DNA of 23,566 bases from a virus. Of this stretch, positions 7,635 to 14,650 are shown piece after piece. Where the stretch lies: the IMG/VR virus record IMGVR_UViG_3300022752_006144, positions 1 to 23,566 of that record. One strand, given 5' to 3'. The translations under genes and the position numbers were made by a program. The notes under the pieces are model-generated. The model had not been told where the DNA came from. It made no database searches and worked only from the letters and a program-made list of their open reading frames with translations. The stretch's first letter is position 1, and every line of letters starts with the position of its first letter.

Positions 7635-8381
7635 ATGTCTCCAAGCTCTCCCGCTCCGGCTGCCGTCACGCCTGCTGCCCAGGCGCCGTTCAACGCTGAG
7701 CGCTGGCGCCAGTTCTGGGACAACTGGAAGGCTCAGCCCCAGCAACTGGAGGGCATCGAGCAGCTGCGTCAGGCCGTCATCGCTGCAGACCCTGCACTGC
7801 TGACGGAAGCCGCCTCCTGGCGGCAGACCTTCTCCTCGGCGCCGCCGGCCCCGGCCCATGCGAATCCGCTGCCGGTGGCCTGGGAGAACCAGAACGACAA
7901 CGCCTCAGGCACTGGCTACCGCGAGTGCTTCTCCAGCAGCTGCGCCATGCTCGCCCGCTACTGGGGCAAGGTCTCAGGCGACGACGACTACAACGTCATC
8001 CGTGCCCGCTACGGCGACACCACTTCGGCAGAAGCGCAGCTGGCGGCTTTGCGGTCTCTGGGGCTGACGGCGAACTTCGCCACCAACGGGCAGCGCGCAA
8101 CGCTGGAGGAGCAGATCAACCTGGGGCGGCCGGTGGCGGTGGGCTGGCTACACCACGGCCCCGCCTCAGCCCCCAGCGGCGGCGGTCACTGGAGCGTGGT
8201 GATCGGTTTCACCGAGACAGTCGCCATCCACAACGACCCGAACGGTGAGGCCGACCTGATCCATGGCGGCTACACCGCCAACACCAATGGAGCAGGGCAG
8301 CACTACAGCTGGAAGAACTGGCTGCCGCGCTGGCAGGCCGATGGCCCCGGCACCGGCTGGCTGCTCACCTGCCATCCCTGA
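7635..8381 (+). CDS. C39-like cysteine peptidase (papain-like fold), 248 aa
   Basis: The C-terminal 160 residues match phage C39_2-type peptidases. The catalytic Cys lies in YRECFSSSCAML (Cys98 or, more likely, Cys103), the His is in GGGHWSVVIGF (His185) and a supporting Asp is in IHNDPNGE (Asp201). A typical Trp-rich C-terminus follows (SWKNWLPRWQADGPGTGW). An N-terminal extension of about 85 residues is Ala/Pro-rich with a helical part. It has no signal peptide, so release would need a holin or another route. Such proteins in phages usually cleave peptide bonds in the cell wall. The next gene starts 17 bases later and encodes a small membrane protein, which favours a lysis role. The start codon overlaps a possible start of the divergent gene. 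A role in processing secreted peptides is less likely because no transporter is adjacent. Confidence 0.8.
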   Translation: MSPSSPAPAAVTPAAQAPFNAERWRQFWDNWKAQPQQLEGIEQLRQAVIAADPALLTEAASWRQTFSSAPPAPAHANPLPVAWENQNDNASGTGYRECFSSSCAMLARYWGKVSGDDDYNVIRARYGDTTSAEAQLAALRSLGLTANFATNGQRATLEEQINLGRPVAVGWLHHGPASAPSGGGHWSVVIGFTETVAIHNDPNGEADLIHGGYTANTNGAGQHYSWKNWLPRWQADGPGTGWLLTCHP

Positions 8382-8398
8382 CCCCAAGGAGCACGGCC

Positions 8399-8656
8399 AT
8401 GGCTGGTGGCGAGGGATTTGATCGCGAGCGCTTCCTATTGCGGGCGGTGGCTGGGGTGTTCATCGCCCAGTTCGCGCTCTATGCCGCAGGCCTTGGCGGT
8501 TGCTTCTGGCTTGGTCTGCAGCGGCGGCTTGGCCCGGTGTGCAGCAGCTACGCCGAGAACCTGCAGCAGACCTTTGAGACGGCCGTTGGCACCAGCCTGG
8601 CCTTGCTTGGTGGCGGCAGCATCGCGAGTGCACGGCGGCGCAATCCCGATGACTGA
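8399..8656 (+). CDS. Small membrane protein, holin candidate, 85 aa
   Basis: The ATG at 8399 has AAGGAG 8 bases upstream, 17 bases after the C39 peptidase stop. A short charged N-terminus is followed by a long hydrophobic span (FLLRAVAGVFIAQFALYAAG, continuing to LGGCFWLGL) and a second weaker one (AVGTSLALLGGG). The protein ends in a basic and acidic tail (ARRRNPDD). Small size, one or two membrane spans, a charged tail and coupling to a cell-wall-type peptidase are the usual features of class II holins. No family could be named from sequence alone. A regulator or anchor for the peptidase is the alternative. If it is a holin, it would form pores in the inner membrane and let the peptidase reach the cell wall. 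Confidence 0.65.
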   Translation: MAGGEGFDRERFLLRAVAGVFIAQFALYAAGLGGCFWLGLQRRLGPVCSSYAENLQQTFETAVGTSLALLGGGSIASARRRNPDD

Positions 8657-8701
8657 GCCGTCCCACCGGCTCCCTCCCGCGCTGATGCAGAGGGATGTGA
8701 A

Positions 8702-9376
8702 TCAGTGCTGGGGATGGGCCTCTGGCCGCTCCAGGTAGCTGGCAGCCCACACCGCCGGCGCGATGCCATGGGGCACCAGGCGCCGGTAGGGCTCGCTGCT
8801 CAGCAGTTCCTGCACCGCTTCTGCCAGCAGGGCGGTGGAGCGACTCTCCGGCAAGCGATGGCTCAGGGCCTGCTGCACGCGCAGCAGGTACCAGGCACTG
8901 CCCTCCAGCCCAGCCGTGAAACGCTCCCAGCCATTGGGGTTGCTGCGCGCATCGAGCACCAGATCGCGGGCGTTGTGGGCCTTGTCGGCTGCCGCCACCA
9001 GCAGGGAGGTCTGCGGCTTCTCCTCCAGTGAGGCGATGTAGCGGGTCTTGCGCAGCAGCCAAGGTTCCTTCTCGGCGCCGGGCTCCACGGGGCCAGCGGT
9101 GTCGGTGCAGTCCACCACGATCGCGGCCACCTCCTCGCCAAAGCGTGCAGCAATCGAGGCCTGGCTCTGGCCCGCATCCTCGATGGCGTCGTGCAGCAGA
9201 CCAGCGATCGCCTGGTTTTCGCTGCCGCCGTCCTCCCACACCAGAGCACTCACGGCAATGAGGTGGGCGATGTAGGGAACCGGCTTGCCCTTGCGCCGCT
9301 GACCGCGGTGCAGCTCAGCCGCCCAGCCCAGGGCATCGGTGTAGCGCTGGCTGTGGGCGTTCTCAGGAGCCGTCAT
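8702..9376 (-). CDS. HD-domain phosphohydrolase related to SpoT/Mesh1 (p)ppGpp hydrolases, 224 aa
   Basis: The N-terminal 140 residues carry the RelA/SpoT-type HD signature: LHRGQRRKGKPVPYIAH (His38), the HD pair in AIAGLLHDAIED (His62, Asp63), and the downstream metal-binding Asp in AAADKAHNARDL (Asp131). The family hydrolyses (p)ppGpp, or related phosphorylated nucleotides, using Mn2+. There is no synthetase, TGS or ACT domain, so it is of small-hydrolase size. The C-terminal 80 residues are helical. The ATG at 9376 was chosen over a GTG two codons upstream; neither has a clear Shine-Dalgarno. It stands alone on the - strand inside a mixed-strand block, facing the peptidase/holin pair. Its activity is inferred from motif only, and another phosphate-containing substrate is possible. 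Confidence 0.8.
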   Translation of the reverse strand: MTAPENAHSQRYTDALGWAAELHRGQRRKGKPVPYIAHLIAVSALVWEDGGSENQAIAGLLHDAIEDAGQSQASIAARFGEEVAAIVVDCTDTAGPVEPGAEKEPWLLRKTRYIASLEEKPQTSLLVAAADKAHNARDLVLDARSNPNGWERFTAGLEGSAWYLLRVQQALSHRLPESRSTALLAEAVQELLSSEPYRRLVPHGIAPAVWAASYLERPEAHPQH

Positions 9377-9435
9377 CGCCACGTTCTACAGCCGGTGTTG
9401 CGGCTGCTGTCTCAACCAGGCCCCGGCAGCCATCC

Positions 9436-9598
9436 GGCCATGGGGTCGGCGAGGAATCACCAGCACTGCCCCGGAGCGCAGGGCTGCGCCCTGCTCGCCC
9501 CGCCCTGGCAAGGGCTAACGCGAGCCGCTGCGCGGCCCTTGCCAGGGCGTGTCGTCCGGGGCGATGGGTCAGGTGTTCCTCGCCTCCGTCCCATGGCC
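9436..9598. repeat. 163-bp nested imperfect inverted repeat
   Basis: Several arms fold around one centre: GGCCATGGG at 9436 with its complement ending at 9598, GGCGAGGAA at 9448 with 9576-9584, CCCCGGA at 9469 with 9555-9561, and a perfect 15-bp arm at 9501-9515 with 9535-9549. The left half holds an extra small hairpin (GCAGGGC..GCCCTGC at 9478-9494) that has no partner on the right. The right end overlaps the ATG of the 71-aa gene at 9593. The layout resembles a MITE or a large cruciform. It lies between two genes transcribed away from each other. Confidence 0.7.
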
Positions 9599-9808
9599 TC
9601 CTCTGCTCCTCTGGCCTGTCCGATCCGTCAGCTGGTGCTGCACAGCTATCCAGCTGGGCTCAAGGTCGCCGCTGCCGAGCGCGTCACGGTCTTCTATGGC
9701 CGCCGCGGCAAGCCCGTGAAGAAGCCTCGCTTCCTGCCAGCTGAGCTGGCCCATCAGCTGGCCCGCAAGCTGGCCGCCAAGCGCCTCGGCACCGTCTCGG
9801 TGCTCTGA
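9593..9808 (+). CDS. Small basic hypothetical protein, 71 aa
   Basis: The ATG at 9593 is used; the same frame is open further upstream, but there it runs through the inverted repeat and has no better start. The product has a hydrophobic/neutral N-terminus, then a strongly basic stretch (RVTVFYGRRGKPVKKPRFLP) and a helix (AELAHQLARKLAAKRLG). This suggests nucleic-acid or ribosome-associated binding, but no family is recognised. An intrinsic terminator lies 15 bases after the stop, which supports a real transcription unit. No Shine-Dalgarno is evident; the start codon lies within the right arm of the 163-bp inverted repeat, so its expression may depend on that structure. Confidence 0.55.
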   Translation: MASSAPLACPIRQLVLHSYPAGLKVAAAERVTVFYGRRGKPVKKPRFLPAELAHQLARKLAAKRLGTVSVL

Positions 9809-9822
9809 GGCGGCGGCCTTGT

Positions 9823-9846
9823 GGCCCGGCGTTGCCGGGCCTTTCT
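9823..9846 (+). terminator. Intrinsic terminator of the 71-aa gene
   Basis: A perfect 8-bp GC stem (GGCCCGGC at 9823-9830 with GCCGGGCC at 9834-9841), a 3-base loop and TTTCT follow the + strand stop codon at 9808. The opposite direction lacks a T run, so it terminates + strand transcription. Confidence 0.8.
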
Positions 9847-9883
9847 GCCCTTGGCCAGCTCACCTCCAGGCCAGTGGCTGATT

Positions 9884-10168
9884 TCAAAGCCAGGGCCGGT
9901 AGCGGCTCCGTTGCCTGCGCGCTGCAGCACGAGCGGGAGCTGAGCCGAACTGGGGGCTGCTGCCATTGCGGCGCCGCCGCACCCAAACGCCCTGTCGGAT
10001 CAGGCGGCGGTCGGCCTCATTGGCTTGCTGGATCGCCACCAAGCTGCCGTAGCCGGCTTTCTGCCTGGCCTGAGCACGATCCCTGGCCTGGCTGCGATTC
10101 AGCGCCGGCACCACGGTGGCAGTGGAGCGGCGGCTCCAGAAGGCCAGGTAGTCGTGCCAGCGCGTCAT
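9884..10168 (-). CDS. Hypothetical basic protein in the head operon, 94 aa
   Basis: The gene begins 5 bases after the scaffold-like gene stop codon, so it is probably co-translated with it. The protein starts MTRWHDYLAFWSRRST and continues with a helical basic segment (NRSQARDRAQARQKAGYG) and an Arg-rich tail. Its net charge is strongly positive. This could suit binding to packaged DNA or to the acidic scaffold-like protein. No family is recognised. The Arg-rich tail is also what a non-coding GC-rich strand would give, so the C-terminal part is less certain than the N-terminal part. Confidence 0.5.
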   Translation of the reverse strand: MTRWHDYLAFWSRRSTATVVPALNRSQARDRAQARQKAGYGSLVAIQQANEADRRLIRQGVWVRRRRNGSSPQFGSAPARAAARRQRSRYRPWL

Positions 10169-10173
10169 GACGC

Positions 10174-11064
10174 TCAGCTGCGCGGGCTGCGGCCATTGAG
10201 GGCAAAGCCAGCCCGGTAGAGCTCGCTGGCGCTCATCGCCTGCGGATTGATCACCTCGCCAAAACCGCTGGCGCCGATACCGCTGGCTGCAGTGCCCGGG
10301 GGCATGGCGCCCGTGCCCATGGCACCGCGCTGCTGGAACAAGAAGCCATACACGGGGTGGATGCGCAGCTGATCGAGGTAGTCGGCCGTGGTCATCGGCC
10401 GGCCGTCATCACCCAGCAGGGGCTGGCCCTGAGCGTCCAACGGTTCGAGAGCATCGCTGCCGTCCTTGCTGCTGCCAAGCCGGAAGCAGTCCCAGAGCAT
10501 CGAGCGGAACACCTGAAAGAAGGTGCCGCGCCCATCGCCGCCGGTGCGCCCTTCCGCTTCTGAAAAGGCCCGCTCCAGCAGCCGCTCTTTGCGCAGCTCC
10601 TGCACCCGCTCATGGGCGGCGTCGCGCTCCGCCGAGACAGCTGCCACCCGTTTGGCGGCGGCCTCCTCCATCTGGCGTTCCCGTAGCTCCAGCTGCTGCT
10701 CGAGGTGCTGCTTTTGGCGTTCGGCCTCCTGCAGACGGGCGTACTCCTCGGGGTTGATCTCCGAGAAGCGGGTCAGCTGCTGCCGCAGCCCCCGCAGTTC
10801 TTTCTCGAGGTTGTTGCTGCGGCGGCGCTCGGCCTTGAGGGCTTCGCTGAGGCCAGCCCCATTGGGGCCAGCCCCAATGGGGCCATCGCCGCCGGATCCC
10901 TGGCTGGATTCATTGGCAGTGGTTGCAGCATCCGAGCCAGTGCTGTGCTCCGCCTGAATGCTGTCCTGCTCAGTGGTCTCCGGTTCACGGAGGTCCAGCA
11001 AGTCGTTGCCAGCACCCGCGTTTCGGGTCGTGCTCGTGTTGGGGGTTGCGGAAGCAGTGGCCAT
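10174..11064 (-). CDS. Scaffold-like coiled-coil head protein, 296 aa
   Basis: The protein has the architecture of phage scaffolding proteins. A low-complexity N-terminal region rich in Ser, Thr, Gly and Glu (about 1-70) is followed by a long charged coiled coil (about 75-165, including ERRRSNNLEKELRGLRQQL and EEAAAKRVAAVSAERD). A globular C-terminal part follows (FFQVFRSMLWDCF, DYLDQLRIHPVYGFLFQ). Scaffolding proteins direct capsid assembly and are lost from the mature head. The order portal, scaffold, capsid supports this, although about 4.2 kb of other genes now separates it from the capsid gene. A 28-base palindrome (10856-10883) inside the gene encodes two GPxGA-type repeats in the disordered region. 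The ATG at 11064 is the first Met. Confidence 0.75.
   Translation of the reverse strand: MATASATPNTSTTRNAGAGNDLLDLREPETTEQDSIQAEHSTGSDAATTANESSQGSGGDGPIGAGPNGAGLSEALKAERRRSNNLEKELRGLRQQLTRFSEINPEEYARLQEAERQKQHLEQQLELRERQMEEAAAKRVAAVSAERDAAHERVQELRKERLLERAFSEAEGRTGGDGRGTFFQVFRSMLWDCFRLGSSKDGSDALEPLDAQGQPLLGDDGRPMTTADYLDQLRIHPVYGFLFQQRGAMGTGAMPPGTAASGIGASGFGEVINPQAMSASELYRAGFALNGRSPRS
10856..10883. repeat. 28-base palindrome inside the scaffold-like gene
   Basis: Two 13-base arms (GCCCCATTGGGGC and its complement) flank a 2-base centre. The same stretch can be read as about two copies of a 15-base tandem unit. It encodes GPIGA and GPNGA in the linker before the coiled coil. A second element of the same size and design lies in the large terminase gene at 16218-16245. 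Confidence 0.75.
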
Positions 11065-11136
11065 GACCCGTCTCGGCTGTCAGTGGGATGGCAGCCCATC
11101 ACGGCGCTGCCTGTTCCCTGTTGCCGAGCGGCACGT

Positions 11137-11574
11137 TCAGCAGCCCTGGGCGACATAGACCGGGATGCTGATCGAATCTCCTGACTGGCCGGAATAGATC
11201 CGCAGAGCACCATTGCCGCCGGAGGTCTCATAGCCGGTCCGCTTGCTGGTGAAGGTCAGATCCACCTGGTAGTTGCCCACCCTGCCGCTATAGACGCTTG
11301 GAGTGCCGGCCGGCGCCCCCTTGTCCGGGTCGGAGCGTGTAATGGCGATCGAGCGCAGCTGGCCATTTAGCTTCAACACCATCGTGCCGTTGAAGTCCCA
11401 GGCTGCATACAGCGGCCCCTCCCAGCCTTTGCTGCCTCGCTGTGAGGCGGCACCATTGCAGCCCATGATTCCGGTGTCTTCGAACTTGAACGTCCCCACG
11501 GCGGGAACCGCAAGAGCTGATGTCGGCATCAGCGTCAGGCTCAAGGCAACCAGGGACAACCAGAGCCCTTTCAT
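11137..11574 (-). CDS. Secreted protein of unknown function in the head operon, 145 aa
   Basis: The start codon overlaps the stop of the preceding 211-aa gene by four bases (ATGA), so the two are coupled. The N-terminus is a clear Sec signal peptide: MKGLWLSLVALSLTLMPTSALA with cleavage before VPAVG. The mature protein of about 123 residues looks like an all-beta domain (TFKFEDTGIMGC, TMVLKLNGQLRSIAIT, NYQVDLTFTSKRTGY) with Cys residues near the start and at the very end, which could form a disulfide. No known family was recognised. A secreted protein within a head-assembly operon is odd. It might alter the cell envelope of the infected or lysogenic cell, for example in superinfection exclusion, but that is only inference. 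Confidence 0.75.
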   Translation of the reverse strand: MKGLWLSLVALSLTLMPTSALAVPAVGTFKFEDTGIMGCNGAASQRGSKGWEGPLYAAWDFNGTMVLKLNGQLRSIAITRSDPDKGAPAGTPSVYSGRVGNYQVDLTFTSKRTGYETSGGNGALRIYSGQSGDSISIPVYVAQGC

Positions 11575-12206
11575 GGCGACGGCATCGGTGTTTCCAATGT
11601 ATTCAGCACAGCGCCGATGGCCCGATTCGGCTTGAGGGTCCCGAACACCCGCTCGCCGATCAGCGGCTGCACCAGGGAGCCGATGCCGCCGGATCCGTAA
11701 TCGGCGCCGAATTCCAGCACCACAAAGGCGGTGTGCTGGGCGTAGGGATCCACATCAGCAGCGCCCGCAGCGTTGAGCAGGCTGAGATCCCCCAGCCAGA
11801 TCAGTCCCTCGCAGGGAGCCACCACGGTGCTGCTGAGCGCACCTCCCGGAGCGTCGCTGCCAGCGCTGGCAACACGGCGGCCGTTCTGCTGCCAGCTCAA
11901 GCTGCTGCTCAGCCAGATGGCGCCAGGGTGAGGCGGCAGGCGAGTGGCCCGGCAGACCGTGCCGCTGTAGGTGAAGTCGCCGGTGTCGACCCCAGGGCCG
12001 TTCTCCTTGGCGGAGATGTAGTTGGCGCGCACCAGAAAGCACTCGAGTACATGCGCCGCCACCACCGCTGAGGTGGTGTCTCCTGGGATGGCGTTCTCCG
12101 CCAGCAGCAGGCGTGCATTGGCAAACGGCTGCAATGGCGTGGCGGGCCAGGGCCCTGCCGCCCGTGGATGTTGGTTGCTGGTGAAACGCCTGGGGCTTGT
12201 GGTCAT
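11571..12206 (-). CDS. Hypothetical structural-type protein, 211 aa
   Basis: The gene starts 3 bases after the stop of the 175-aa gene upstream and overlaps the next gene by four bases. The protein has no signal peptide or membrane span. It is rich in Ala, Gly, Leu and Val, with alternating short beta strands (AVVAAHVLECFLVRANYIS, TAFVVLEFGADY, GAIWLSSSLSWQQNG). The FVVLEFG segment and the overall composition fit a virion protein, but no family was recognised. Its place after the portal and before the scaffold-like gene is where head-completion or adaptor proteins can be found. No strong alternative can be offered. Confidence 0.6.
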   Translation of the reverse strand: MTTSPRRFTSNQHPRAAGPWPATPLQPFANARLLLAENAIPGDTTSAVVAAHVLECFLVRANYISAKENGPGVDTGDFTYSGTVCRATRLPPHPGAIWLSSSLSWQQNGRRVASAGSDAPGGALSSTVVAPCEGLIWLGDLSLLNAAGAADVDPYAQHTAFVVLEFGADYGSGGIGSLVQPLIGERVFGTLKPNRAIGAVLNTLETPMPSP

Positions 12207-12209
12207 CGC

Positions 12210-12737
12210 TCAACCCCGCAGCATCGGCGTTGCGCCCAGCTGCCCTGCGGCCTGGGCGGTGAACTGCACCCAGCTGCTGAGCCCAGGCAGCAGCAACAGC
12301 AGCTGGTCGGCGTAGCGGCGCCGCCGGCGTAGCAGTCCCATCGCGGGCGAGCTGGGGTTGGCGTAGGTGGTTTCGCTCTCCTCGCGCAGGAGCGCCGTGT
12401 CGTAGGCGATCACATCTGCTTTCTGCAGGGGTGCATCACCAGCCGCGGCAACCGAGCCGGCGATCGGCCCCGAGTGGCTGCGCTTCTGGATCGCCTGCTC
12501 CTGCTCGCAGCCACCGGCCAGCAGCTGTTGATCGATCAGGGCCACCGCATCCAGTAGGGCACGGGCGCTCAGCACCCCGGCCGGGTGTTGGCGCAGTAAA
12601 TCCGCCATCGCCCGGCCGATGGCATCCAGGCAGGGAACGGTGGCGGGCAGCGCCAGACACTGGCGGATGGCCTCCTGGTCTTGCGGTTGCCACGTCGCGC
12701 CACCTGGCGCGCTGGGCACTTTGCTGCTGATGGTCAT
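12210..12737 (-). CDS. Hypothetical protein coupled to the portal gene, 175 aa
   Basis: The ATG at 12737 overlaps the portal stop codon (ATGA), which decides the start over a longer in-frame version reaching 12776. The protein appears largely helical, with a central pair of helices (LDAIGRAMADLLRQHP and ARALLDAVALIDQQLL). A basic, then very hydrophobic C-terminal part follows (GLLRRRRRYADQLLLLLPG). The segment between is rich in Ala, Gly and Ser. No domain is recognised. Tight coupling to the portal suggests a role in the portal vertex, as an adaptor or a portal chaperone. The hydrophobic run is short and preceded by Arg residues, so a single membrane anchor is possible but not favoured. Confidence 0.6.
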   Translation of the reverse strand: MTISSKVPSAPGGATWQPQDQEAIRQCLALPATVPCLDAIGRAMADLLRQHPAGVLSARALLDAVALIDQQLLAGGCEQEQAIQKRSHSGPIAGSVAAAGDAPLQKADVIAYDTALLREESETTYANPSSPAMGLLRRRRRYADQLLLLLPGLSSWVQFTAQAAGQLGATPMLRG

Positions 12738-14149
12738 GCAGAAGCCGGTGCCACACCGGCCAGATCCCCCAGCCATTGCCGCAGGGCCTGCTCGCTCACG
12801 ATGCCGCGCTCATGCAGCTGCAGCATTTCGGCCACGGTGGGTTGAGGCTTGGGCGCGGGGGCCAGCGGGCTGATTTCCACCAGCAACGCCGGGCCCTCCT
12901 GCACGGGAACTGGTTCTCCGGTGATTGCGCACCAGTGCTGCAGCAGAGAGGAGAACATCGAGGCCTTCTGGATCGCCTGGCTCTGCAACAGCGCATAGGC
13001 CTGCGAGGCCGCAAGCGAGATCTCGGTGGCGGTGCGCGGTGCCCCCTGGGCGCCGGATGGGATCAGGGCATCACGGCGCATGCCCTGGTCTAGGGATTCC
13101 AGCCAGGCGCGGTGCTCGGCCAAGGAGCGGGCCTGGATCTCCACGAACTGGAAGCTGGCCCCATCGGGCAGATCGATCACGGTGTTGGGGCCGAGCACCA
13201 CCGGCTCGCTGGTGCCACTGCCCATGGGGCCGACGACCCCTGTGCGCACACCCACCGGCAGGGCGGTTCGGTACAGCAGCTCCTGGTAGTCGCTCTGGCA
13301 CCGGAAGTGGTTGAGGTACTGATGCGCCAGGCCCAGATGCGGCAGGTCGCCCTCGCCAAAAGCGGCGCCATCACTGGCGTACCAGATCAGGGGCAGCTGG
13401 CCGATGCCGCGGTAGTGCTGCAACCCCGTGCGTTGCGGTCGCCAGCCAGATGGGGCCTGCGGATCGGCCACGAGCTCGAAGGTCTCAATACCCATGCCGT
13501 CGCCATCGAGCGCAACGGATCCGTAGAGCCAGGGATGCTGTGGTCGATCCGGGTCCAGGGGCTGGTCCTGGGCCTTGGGGTTAGGCAGCCGAAAGCTGAC
13601 CGCATCCGGCAGGGACTGGGGGGCGGGCAAGTGCCAGTTCAGGACGTCGCGCCGTTCCAGCAAGGCCAGCCGTGGCAATGACAGCCGATCACCACGGCGC
13701 AAGGCCTGCTGCCTGTCCCCTTCGCTGGGCCAGAGGTGCTGCGGTGGCAGCACGCCAATCAGTGCTGCACCATCGCGGAGCACCAGCACGTCGGCGCGCT
13801 CGAGGAACACACCCAGGTCGGTGCCGCGTCCATCAACGTCGCTGATCACCGCCTGCAGCGAGGCCGGCAGCTCACGCCAGTGGCTGGAGGCGAGCATCCC
13901 CGCGAAGGTTCGTAGGGCATCGCGGAAGAACCCGGAGGGCAAGGCCGCCTCAACCCGGCGGAGGTAGGCGGTCTCGGGTTCGCGATCGCCGCGGGGTAGG
14001 TAGTGCTCCTTGCGGCCGGCGAGGAGGTCCCAGCAGTGCTGGATCAGATCTAGCCGGGGAAGAAGATCCAGTAAGACTCGATGCCTGCGTAGAGGCAAGC
14101 CCAAGCCGCACTCCTGAGCCCGGTCGCTGTTCGTGATCTCAGCCGGCAA
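12734..14149 (-). CDS. Phage portal protein, DUF4055-like, 471 aa
   Basis: The product matches the DUF4055 portal group. An early segment HYLPRGDREPETAYLRRVEAAL is followed by SGFFRDALRTFAGML (about residues 50-90). A central beta-rich clip/wing region follows, then the stem/crown part with GMRRDALIPSGAQGAPRTATEISL and a helical C-terminus. Portals form a dodecameric ring at one capsid vertex, through which the terminase pumps DNA. At 471 aa it is in the usual range. No ATG precedes the conserved region. The start used here is a TTG at 14149, and an in-frame stop lies 16 codons upstream with no ATG or GTG between, so a TTG start, or loss of an original start, is implied. It is coupled to the next gene by an ATGA overlap. 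Confidence 0.88.
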   Translation of the reverse strand: MPAEITNSDRAQECGLGLPLRRHRVLLDLLPRLDLIQHCWDLLAGRKEHYLPRGDREPETAYLRRVEAALPSGFFRDALRTFAGMLASSHWRELPASLQAVISDVDGRGTDLGVFLERADVLVLRDGAALIGVLPPQHLWPSEGDRQQALRRGDRLSLPRLALLERRDVLNWHLPAPQSLPDAVSFRLPNPKAQDQPLDPDRPQHPWLYGSVALDGDGMGIETFELVADPQAPSGWRPQRTGLQHYRGIGQLPLIWYASDGAAFGEGDLPHLGLAHQYLNHFRCQSDYQELLYRTALPVGVRTGVVGPMGSGTSEPVVLGPNTVIDLPDGASFQFVEIQARSLAEHRAWLESLDQGMRRDALIPSGAQGAPRTATEISLAASQAYALLQSQAIQKASMFSSLLQHWCAITGEPVPVQEGPALLVEISPLAPAPKPQPTVAEMLQLHERGIVSEQALRQWLGDLAGVAPASA

Positions 14150-14188
14150 GACGGGATAACAGCTCTTCCGCTGTTGCCGAGCCGATTC

Positions 14189-14620
14189 TTAATCCTTCAA
14201 GCCCGCTGCCTGACGCGCGTTGACAGGGCCTTGAACGTCCACGACAGCTGGATGGCGTGGTCGTCCCAGAACCCAGCACGGCACGTAGTCGGGCTGCCCC
14301 TGGAGACAGGCCTCGTACTGGGGGTAGTCGTCAGACATGACAAACCCCTCGCATGCTTCGTACACCCAAAGACGAGGGAAACGTCCTTGCCGGGCATCAG
14401 CAATCAGTACATCAACAATGGCCTCAGCATTAGGTGTTTCCAGGAAACAAAAATCTGACGCAAAAGGCTTGACTAGAGAGAGGGGAATGGCTGCGAAATA
14501 GACATGTAGATCTCCCTGGATTGCCAGCCCAAAAAGAGCGTCGAAGACTGGGTCCTTGGGCGGCTTAAATGGATTGCCAGAATCCTGCGGATCCAGATTT
14601 ATCGGGTTGATGCTTGGCAT
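14189..14620 (-). CDS. Conserved-looking hypothetical protein of lower GC, 143 aa
   Basis: The product is not assigned to a named family. It looks like a compact globular protein, with DLHVYFAAIPLSLVKPFASDF, then FCFLETPNAEAIVDVLIADARQG and FVMSDDYPQYEACLQGQPDY in distinct blocks. It has no signal peptide or membrane span. Its DNA is visibly less GC-rich than the genes on either side, mainly from 14400 to 14620, which suggests separate acquisition. It sits between the sigma factor and portal genes, 30 bases after the sigma stop and 39 bases before the portal start. It may be a moron-type gene rather than a structural one. No Shine-Dalgarno is evident upstream of the ATG at 14620. Confidence 0.6.
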   Translation of the reverse strand: MPSINPINLDPQDSGNPFKPPKDPVFDALFGLAIQGDLHVYFAAIPLSLVKPFASDFCFLETPNAEAIVDVLIADARQGRFPRLWVYEACEGFVMSDDYPQYEACLQGQPDYVPCWVLGRPRHPAVVDVQGPVNARQAAGLKD

Positions 14621-14650
14621 TGCGTTGGCTCGGTGCCTGGGCGGGCCTGC

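Noticed and set aside
10856-10883. CRISPR-like or simple tandem repeat
   Set aside because: Only about two copies of a 15-base unit exist, they encode protein in frame, and there are no spacers.
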